Assembly (NCBI GenBank): GCA_019648995.1
Contig: BLXT01006999.1
Location: 3,980,434 to 4,006,264, forward strand
Source: Plakobranchus ocellatus
Taxonomy: Eukaryota; Mollusca; Gastropoda; Plakobranchidae
Direction of reading: 5' to 3'
DNA: 25,831 nucleotides
Both the position numbers and the translations under genes were made by a program. Shown in pieces: positions 1 to 9,000 of the stretch. The number at the start of each line of letters is the position of its first letter. The first letter of the stretch is position 1. Below the pieces are notes generated by a model that worked only from the letters and a program-made list of their open reading frames with translations, did no database searches and was not told the origin of the DNA.

Positions 1-349
1 CTTAATGTTCCTTTTCTTCTGTTTAGACAATGCTCACATGGCTCTTAATGTTTTTTTTTCTTCTGTTTAGACAATGCTCTCATGGCTCTTAATGTTCCTT
101 TTCTTCTGTTTAGACAATGCTCACATGGCTCTTAATGTTCCTTTTCTTCTGTTTAGACAATGCTCTCATGGCTCTCAATGTTTCTTTTTCTTCTGTTTAG
201 GCAATGCTTCACTTGGCTCTTAATGTTCCTTTTCTTCTGTTTAGACAATGCTCTCATGGCTCTTAATGTTCCTTTTCTTCTGTTTAGACAATGCTCTCAT
301 GGCTCTCAACGTTTCTTTTTCTTCTGTTTAGGCAATGCTTCACTTGGCT
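1..349 (+). repeat. Minisatellite of 3' splice-site copies (8 x 43-45 bp)
   Basis: Eight head-to-tail units: 1-43, 44-87, 88-130, 131-173, 174-218, 219-261, 262-304, 305-349. The window starts inside the array, so more copies may lie upstream. Every unit has a pyrimidine tract, then TTCTGTTTAG, then (A/G)CAATGCT and a CATGGCT or CACTTGGCT end. The last unit supplies the real acceptor (AG at 330-331) and the first 18 coding bases of the next SCYL1 exon, so the array is made of duplicated intron-exon boundaries. Units 174-218 and 305-349 differ by a single base and are the only two with the GGCAATGCTTCACTTGGCT form. Confidence 0.93.
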
Positions 350-424
350 CCCAAACTGAATTACAAGAATTTGAATGAGGAGCTGATGAAACAATTTGCA
401 AGGCTGCAAAGCAAAGATGATCAA
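332..424 (+). CDS. SCYL1: SCYL1 exon a (HEAT region)
   Basis: 31 codons, phase 0 at both ends, from TTTAG|GCAATG to GATCAA|GTAAGT. It encodes [20 protein letters not shown] and onward to RLQSKDDQ, close to vertebrate SCYL1 MLLLAPKLN...ELMKHFARLQAKDEQ. The acceptor is the last of eight tandem acceptor copies. Confidence 0.93.
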
Positions 425-3002
425 GTAAGTGACCTAAGCTTGTAATTTACACCCAAGCAACATTTTTATTTTACAACTTTTTCATTTGCTTAGTAGTAAA
501 AAATCAAAGTTAATCACTTTTTTTCTTTCCAGTGTTATGACATTTTTTATGATTTAAGCATAGTGAAATTCTTCTGTGTATGATAAAAACTACAAGGATT
601 TATTATTTCTTTTGAAATTTTCTGAATACCTCGCTCTTGCTTGATAGCATTTGGTTATCAGCAGTCTTGATGTTTACCTTAGGTTATAAGCAATTCTTCA
701 CAATTGTTTCACTTTTTGAGAGATCTTATTTCATCAAAGCCATTTTGCAAAAAAAAATTTTAAAATACCCAAAATTGGAGATTTAACAAAGTGCACAATA
801 GTTTAACCTGTTAACCTTGTTTTTCATTTGTATATTTAGGGAGGAATACGAACAAATACAACTGTGTGCTTGGGGAAAATTGCTTGTTATATAAATCCAG
901 GGGTAAGAATTGTGTCTTTTTTCCACAGTTTTTCATTCAAATCTTAAAATACACTTTAAGAACTTTTTTTTTATTATTATTTTCTCTGCGTCTGAAAATT
1001 ACCACAGACAATTGCTTCATTTTAGTTATCAAGCTAAAGTAGAGGTTATTATGAGCATAACTGGTTTATTATTTAGAGTTTTCCAGATATTAGATCTTAT
1101 GTTTCTGGATTATTCTTATGAATGGTCTAAAAGTAAAGGCGGAATAAAGATTTTAGAAAATTCAATAAATATCGATGGCAGTTAAATTAGTGGGATGATG
1201 CTGGAATTTGTTTTTTAAATTTTACTAGATTTTTATAAAAGAAAAGCAGTTTGAATCAACAACGTCTAATGTTTATATTGCTTAGACAATAAAAGAAAAA
1301 ATAAATAAAAATTGGAAACACTGATCAGCTTCAAACAAGGAAATTCAACGACGAAATATGAATTAATGTTCAAGGTGTAAAAAGATAGAGAAAATTATAT
1401 AGAAGGATGAATTTTATTAATAGAAATCTATTTTTATAATGAATTTTATACTGTTACCCAGGCCAGACAAAAAATTTTGTGCTCGGCTTTTTTGCGAGCT
1501 ACGAAAGACCCTTTCCCTCCAGCACGTCAGGCAGGTATTTTAGGCATTGCAGCAACCCAGAACTTCTACAGCCTGTCAGAAGTTGCCACTCGTCTGCTTC
1601 CGGCCTTGTGTTGCGTCACACGAGACCCTGATAAGAATGTGCGTGACCAGGTATGGTCTTCACCTGTTGGCGAAATGTATAGTTTCATCACAGATTGAGA
1701 TTTTTTGACATGTATAAGTGTTATAGGTGTATAGCTATAACAGTGTCAGTTCTCAATATTTTACATCCAAATTCTCTCATAACCTTTTGAATGAGTCTTG
1801 ATATGTTTGAAACCATTTGGTAAATAAGACAGCCATTCTTTAGGATTGGAAGCTGAAACTCAGATTTCCCATGATCTGTATTTTTTTGGGGAAATGTCTC
1901 ATTTTGCAATATAGCACTGCCCAAATGATTATATATGGAGTTGTTGAGAGGACAAACCTGAAATTTAATCTTTCGTTTTCAAATTTTACAAAATCACTCT
2001 TTTTAAACTCATCAATGCCATAAGCATGATGATGACACTCTTGATGAAGAGGTCTCGTGTTTGACAGTAGTAGCATTACTGTTTGGGAAGAACAGGATGG
2101 TGATGAAGGACCTACTCTCTGGCTGTACTGATGCTGATAACTTGATCAAATGCTCCTAATATTCATTTGTATAGTGCAGGTTGATCATTCTAATTTGATG
2201 TAAAATACAAATTTTAAATTTTAAAATAGCCAAGATACCTAACCCTGCTTCATGTGTGTCAGGCATTTCTGACGATATTTTGGAACCAGAACCATGCAAT
2301 TTCTGATGATATTTTGGACCAATAAACTATGCAATATACGATCATATTTTGGAACTTAGATCATGCAATCTCCCACTGAGAAAAAAAAAATAAGAAAAAC
2401 ATACTAAGTTTTTGGACATTTGCTGAAGATGTTAATTTCAAACTTTTTGCCACTACTTTTATTCTTTTCCATCAGGCCTTCAAAACAATCAAAGGCTTTG
2501 TTTCCAAGCTGGAGAAAGTGTCAGAGAATCCAGAGTTAGAAGAAGAATTTGGTAAATATATTATTATATATGTCATTTTGATAAATATATGTGATTTCGA
2601 TAAACTTGCAAAATATGTGAGATTTTGATAAATATAAAAAAAGAATATTTGTGATTTTGGCAGATAAGTATGTCTCTAGACCAGTTATAATGAACCCTGA
2701 AACAATTTTGAGAACAAACATTTTTCTAATTATTATTATCATTATTATTATTATTGTTGTTGTTGTTGTTGTTTATTATTGTTGTTGTTATTATTATTAT
2801 TATTATTGTTGTAATTTTTAGTGTTTTTATCCCAACATTTAAAACTTTAGTACCTTGGAGCAGAATAACAATTTTATTTTTACTCAATTTCATCATTGCA
2901 AAACTTACTATATGCAAGCAGTTTCTGGCCGTAATATTCTTTTAAATATTCATAATGCAGCTCTGACTCACTTGGACTGGTCTTGAGGTTTAGGTTATTT
3001 TG

Positions 3003-3091
<89 letters not shown>

Positions 3092-6000
3092 TTGATTTTT
3101 TGAGAAAAATGTCACCAGCGATTTTCTGTATTAGATGTAGAATTGTTTGCCTTTGAATGAATAGGCCTTCTGGCACAATATAAATTGGTTTTTATGTAAC
3201 CGTCCAGACAAAGGGAATCCTCAATAAGTGTTTCTTGAAAGAGCAAAGAGAAGAGAATAGTCAAAGCCAAGTGTCCCTTGCCTGTGTGTGTATGTTTGGG
3301 GGGGGGGGGGATGGGAGAATGAAATGGAGAGGTTATTTTAAGAAGCTTCTTCTGTATTCTAAGTATTCCTATTTGTAAATTAAGCAGTACTGTGTAGTGC
3401 AACTGGTAGCTTGCCTGCCAACCATGCACCAGTCTGGAAAAATACATTCTATCTGCTGTCCTGTGTGGATGCAGCATTGATAAGTAGCTCTCAACTCAAT
3501 GAAAATGAAGACAACAAGGCAAGAAAATGAAAACAAATACACAATGTCATGTGCCAGGGAAAAATCAGGAGCCAGGAGTAAAACTTTAGCTCGTGGTGCC
3601 AAAATAAAAAACGCTGCCACTTTTGCAATGTGTGGTACTCATTTTACTTATCTAGAACCAGCATGTATGGGAAATGTTCACCACAGGTAATTTTCCTCCC
3701 CAGAGAAAGAAGTGATGTCTGGGTCAACAAGTGGACCGTCTTCCTCTGGCTGGGCTGGCTGGGCAGTCACAGGGATGACCTCGCTGACCTCGAAGATTTA
3801 CAACAAGGCAACGACCAAGTCAGGTACAGCTTGCAACTTTGTTATTTGTATATCTTTAACCTATAACCCACCCATTACAGGGTGAACTAGGACTTGTAGG
3901 CGTCTGCTAAGCAAAGGTATTATTCCCGTTGTTCCTGTTTGTGCTGAGTTCTGTTATGGTTATTGATTCTTTTGCTTCAGTACATTTTGAAAGGAAATAT
4001 TTGAAATTTTGATATTGTAGCAGAAATTCAAACAAAGTCTTTCTATTTTTTGCTGTATTGAAAGATCAACAAAAACATCGTTTTAAAGATTAAAAAGCAG
4101 TTGGGCTTTATTTCCTTTAACAGGGCTACTAAACATATAGAGGTCTAACCATGAATATCCTACATACATGTAGTGATGATGTACATTAGAAAAGGCAAGA
4201 TTTCTAGTTACTACTCAAAAAGCCCTTCAAAGAATATGAAATCAAGCATACAAAGAATTCTAAACAATTGAAGTATTAAAACAATGAATAGAAAGAAAAC
4301 AGCTTCATTGCAAATTTAACCCTTTCCAGCCTAATGCGACCGAATGCGACATACACCCCTCCAACCTAATGCGACCGAATGCGACCTAAAGCGTCCTCCA
4401 TTGCCTCGTTGTTTACTATCGCCGATAGTAACGAAGTCTCGGGGTCAACGTTACTTGAATATAATTATGCAAATTTTGCGAGACTTGAGCTCTTCTGTAA
4501 AGAAAACCGCTTATTTTTAGCTCTTTCCGTTAATGAGTAAAGAGAAAGTGAAAATGCCCGTTCTGACGTCCGATTCTCGACAGTTTGAACCTCGTTTCCC
4601 TGCCGTTTTTCGATACGTCTCTAGCTTCAGTGGCCTTTCAATTCCTTTAACCGCATTTTATTAAAGATATTTGGATTAAGATGTTGAACCTGATATAGCA
4701 TAAACGAGGATATCAAACAATTACATCGGAAAAAAGTCATGGGCGCGTCGGCAGCGAGTAGATCTAGGCCTAGATCTAACCTAGATCTAGTGTCTCGATC
4801 TAGGTCTTTTCAAGACCGCTTGTAATTAATGTAAATGTCCCAAAGCTGGAATTTCGGACAATTAAAACCATTTGCTCTTTTTTTTTTCTCCCAGTTTTGT
4901 TTCTTCTTCTCAGTTCGCTTTCTGCTCCTGTTTAATTTCAATGAAATAAACACCAAAATTTTGCACCTCGGCTATTACTAGTATTACAGCCAGGAAAAGC
5001 GAAGAGAGAAAATTTCGTTGGTTTATGAGTTTTTTCTCTCAGCAAGTTTTATTTTCCCCCAGACATGTATACATTTTCTGAAAGTTCATTTATTTTTCTA
5101 AATTATGATATTTTTTCCTCATTAAAATATTAGGTTTGCAAGCTTGAACAAGTCAGTAAAAAAATAAATTATGTCTTTCGTAAGAGTTATGTCCCCTGGC
5201 TTAGACACCAGCTTCTTAGGACATGGTTGCTCCTTAGCCATTAAGACTAGTACCTATGGCACACTATTAGATTGGAAAGGGTTAAGATTTTGTTATATTG
5301 TTTGTCCTCCACATCACTAAAGAGCTTATTTCTTTCTTTTTTTTTTTGCTGCTTTGATATGTCTTGAGACAAATCCTATGAGCTTTATGTTACATCAATT
5401 TTCTTACAGAGATTTGAGACAAACTTTTAATTGGTTTTGCTCAATTTTTCTTTTTTTTTAAATGGGATAATGCCGTCTGTGATTCCAGCAACCCCTTCCC
5501 AAGCAAGCAAGAACGCAGCAGTCTCAGGCACATTGCAATCCCAGGCCCCTACAGGCTCAAAGGGAGCAGCAAAGGCCGCATCAACAAGAGGCTCAGGGAG
5601 AGAGGGTAACCTGGAGGAGGAGGAGGAGGAGCAGCAGCAGTCTGGTGGTGGCTGGGATGAAGATGACTGGGGAGATCTAGATGTAAGATGATTAGGGGGA
5701 AAGTTTATTGAATTGCTCGTATTTCTTTTTGTTTCATCAAATGTTTTGAAAGCTAATGTTTTAGCAATGATCAGATTTTGATTTTCCAAAATTCTTCTAT
5801 GTAAATTATAAAAATAAGCAAACAAAAGAAATCAAATCATTGAAAGGGAAAGAAATCCCTACTTTACTACTTCCAATTGCTCAGAATGTTTGATGAATTT
5901 TTTTTTTTTAATTCATTTTTCAGATGAAAATGAAATGGAAAAAAGAAAAATCAATATTGTAATGAAGTATTCAATCTGTGATTGTGTAAGATTTTGCCTT

Positions 6001-9000
6001 TTTAAAAAAGTGTTTGTTCCAAATTGAGGTCTACATCTATAGAATTATTTTGCAACAGACTTATTTATCTTCATTAGACCAACACAATGGCTGAAGGGTA
6101 TTTTTAAAATATAGAGGAAATTCCAAGATTTTTTTTCATCTCTTCAGGATACCAATTTCCATTTTATTGATTCAGGTTGTAAGAAAATTATTTCAACACA
6201 TTTCTTAATACAAAGATCATGTAGCAGCTCTTAGGCCTAGAGACGTAATGATTTTAAAATCATATTTTGGCATAAGTCAGATGATAAGCCAGGAGCTCAA
6301 ATCTGACTCTTTGTGTTTCTCAGTTCTCACTCTCTCTCTCTCAGGATTCTAGTAATAAGAACTCAGGAATGCCAAACAAATCTAAAGCAGACGTAGGTGG
6401 TGGCTGGGATGTTGATGATGATTTTGATGACGATGATGAAGAATGGCTCAGCCTGGAAGATACTCCTCCATTGAAAGTGAGTCAAAGACTATTTGAGTTT
6501 GAAGTGTTTTTTTTTTTTTGTACTCTGTTTTTATAAACTTAACATCATATTGGTGGAGTGGTGGCTATTTGGTAGGGCAGTGTGTTACAATGTGAGAAAT
6601 TTGAGGTTTGTTGAATCCCAGCCCGCATGAAGACAATTTTTCCTTGCTCCCGTGTCCACCCAGAATTAAATGGGTAGCTAGGTCTCTTATGATCTGACAA
6701 AAGTAAAGGCAGCGAAGAAAGCAATGGCAAAGTACCCCAGAGTGCCGTTTGCCAAGAAAATCTGGACACTAGCCCTGGCTCCCTGACTTTTGGATCGAGC
6801 ATGACACTCATGTAATCTGAATAAATTGATGAAATCATGTGAAATGTTCTTTACATCTTCTTTCTTCTTTGTGTTCTCCAATGCTAGGAAGCAATATCAA
6901 ACTTGTAGAACAGTGGCAGGCACAAACTTTACTGTGAGGGTCAGATATTTGAGTGTGCCATTCTGTTTTTGGGCGAGAGGGTTATCCTTTGTCCAGGTCT
7001 CCAGTTTCTTAGAGCCAAAAGATTTGGGCAGGACTTCAGTTAAGTGCTCTGCCGTTTGAAGCCCAGATCCTCATTGGCAACCTGAAATTTCTCCAACTTT
7101 AAATTTTGTGAATATCTGCTTCCTTAGTGTGTTGTGGCCTGTAGGTAACCTGAAGTTTATGGTTTGGTGTTGCCTGTTCAGTTGGTGATGATAGGTATAG
7201 TAACACCAAGTTATCTCTCCAGTGAGTCCCTAGAATTTTGGTTTAAAAGTGTTCTTCTGTAGATTAATGTTAATACTAGCTACAATTGTGTTAAATACTG
7301 CCTCAGTCTTTGCCTTGAACTCAGACTTCCTGTCAATCCTTTTTTTTTTCTTTTTTTTTTTGCATCAGCCTCAGGCCCAGGTAATGCAAGCTGAACCCAT
7401 AGACCCCATGTCCCGTCTGAAACCAAATGCTAATGAGTTTGTATCCACAAGAAGCACTGGTCTGCCAACAACAGATTCGTACAACTGGGACGGAGGAGAC
7501 CAGGATGACTTTTTTTCACAGCTACAGGTTGGTGATATTTTGCGTTAATTTTGGCTAAACACATTCCCGAAGAAGTTAGCACACTTTGAGATACACCTCC
7601 TATATTGAAATTGCCTCCTAGAAACAAACAAAAAAAAATTAGACAAAAAATTGAGATCAAACATGTGAAGATGTATAATTTTGTAGTGGCCTATTATTTC
7701 TGTTTTGTAAAGTATTATTTTGAAATGAAATGTTTTGCTATTGGAAAAGGTGTAATATTTATATCTATTGTATAGCTGTCAAATACCTCACCTTTTTTGC
7801 AATGGTATTCACCTGTAACATTTAGGGGAGTGGACAGTGCTTTATGTGATTTTGTATCAACAAGGATGTTTTGCAAGGGGAGGTAAGTTGAAGGAATATC
7901 TTAAATAATTGTATCTGTCAAAATTTGGAGAAGCAGTTCGCCAAATGAAAGTTACATGGTTTTTTTTTTACAGGCCAGTTTCCCATTCCTCACTCCTCCC
8001 TTACACTTAAACACTCAAGAGAAATTTAGTTTAATTTTTATGCAAATTCATGGTCGTGCAAGATTATACTGTTTAAAAATTCTCCGTCTACTATTCCAGG
8101 GTCCTAAGAAGCCCCGGTCGAAATCCAACACGCCAGTGCGGGAAACTTCTCCCCGTGATTCTCCAGCAAGAGCAAACCCGTCTAGAAACTCCGCGTCCCT
8201 GTCTGCTTCCACTAAGACATCGCATGCGGCAAAATCTGCGGGTTGGGGTGATGAAGATGGCTGGAATGATACAGGAGGAGGGGAAGGCTGGGACCAGCAA
8301 GGAACAGGATGGGAAGATGGTAGTTGGGATGATATGGAAAGTGAGTGTCCCCAACTCTTAGCCCTTTATGTGATATTTGATTTCTTCTGCCATCAGCTTA
8401 TTTATTTCGTATTGTTTTGTCCTTCTTCTTTTTTTATTAATCATGGTAAAAAAAAATAGAGAAGCAAATTTTGTTAATAGTAGTAATTTAGTAGCTTTAT
8501 AGTTCGAGAATCGGTGCAGGCAGGCTATAATTTTTAGCACAAAGGTTTGTTTTTTTTTGAGTTTGATATTGTTTTAGTCAGGGACACACAGTTATATGAG
8601 GGCAATATCATTTCTTAAAGTTTTTTTTAATTGTGGCAGAAAAATCCTGCCCAAGCTCTTTCTTAAATTATAAGGAATAAGAAAGGAAACAAATACAAGT
8701 ATCTGGCTGATATTTAGTTCATGGTGTACACAAGCTTTGATTATTAAAAGCAGCTCAAATTTCAATCGATTTCATATTCAGAAGCTCATAAGGACAGTTA
8801 TGTTCATATGCATCAGATCATAGTTTGTGCTATTCAAAAGCTTATTCAAAAGACTCTTACAGTAGGCTAGACTTAAACTACCCTGCATAAGTTAAGTTAC
8901 GGTGAATTTTTAGTGTGCCCCAATCTTTTTCATTTGTTTTTATCATCCACTCATAATCTTTGGTGGAAATGAATACTTGCAGGCTGTTATACCACTTGTC

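Larger units (their letters stand above)
2552..3703 (+). other. SCYL1 intron, 1152 bp, rich in microsatellites
   Basis: Holds (ATT/GTT)n at about 2729-2815, (TA)n at 3005-3090 and a 13-base G run near 3298-3310. No SINE or transposon end recognised. The acceptor is TTTTCCTCCCCAG. Confidence 0.85.

Noticed and set aside
1..349. CRISPR-like array
   Set aside because: Units are contiguous copies without unique spacers, and the genome is eukaryotic.
160..378. 72-codon open frame through the minisatellite
   Set aside because: It is out of frame with the SCYL1 exon and merely reads the 43-45 bp repeat (repeating FLFRQC, GSQ).
910..1185. 91-codon ORF in a SCYL1 intron
   Set aside because: No motif, no conserved look, and the flanking exons splice across it in phase.
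2726..3176. ORFs of repeated Asn, Ile/Val or Tyr-Ile
   Set aside because: Translations of (ATT/GTT)n and (TA)n microsatellites.
5401..5409. Acceptor TTCTTACAG for the acidic-linker exon
   Set aside because: With the phase carried from 3823 it gives ATT TGA at once.
5427..5825. 132-codon minus-strand ORF
   Set aside because: Shadow of SCYL1 exon 5489-5682; its Ser/Pro-rich sequence is the reverse of Glu/Gly/Gln codons on the coding strand.
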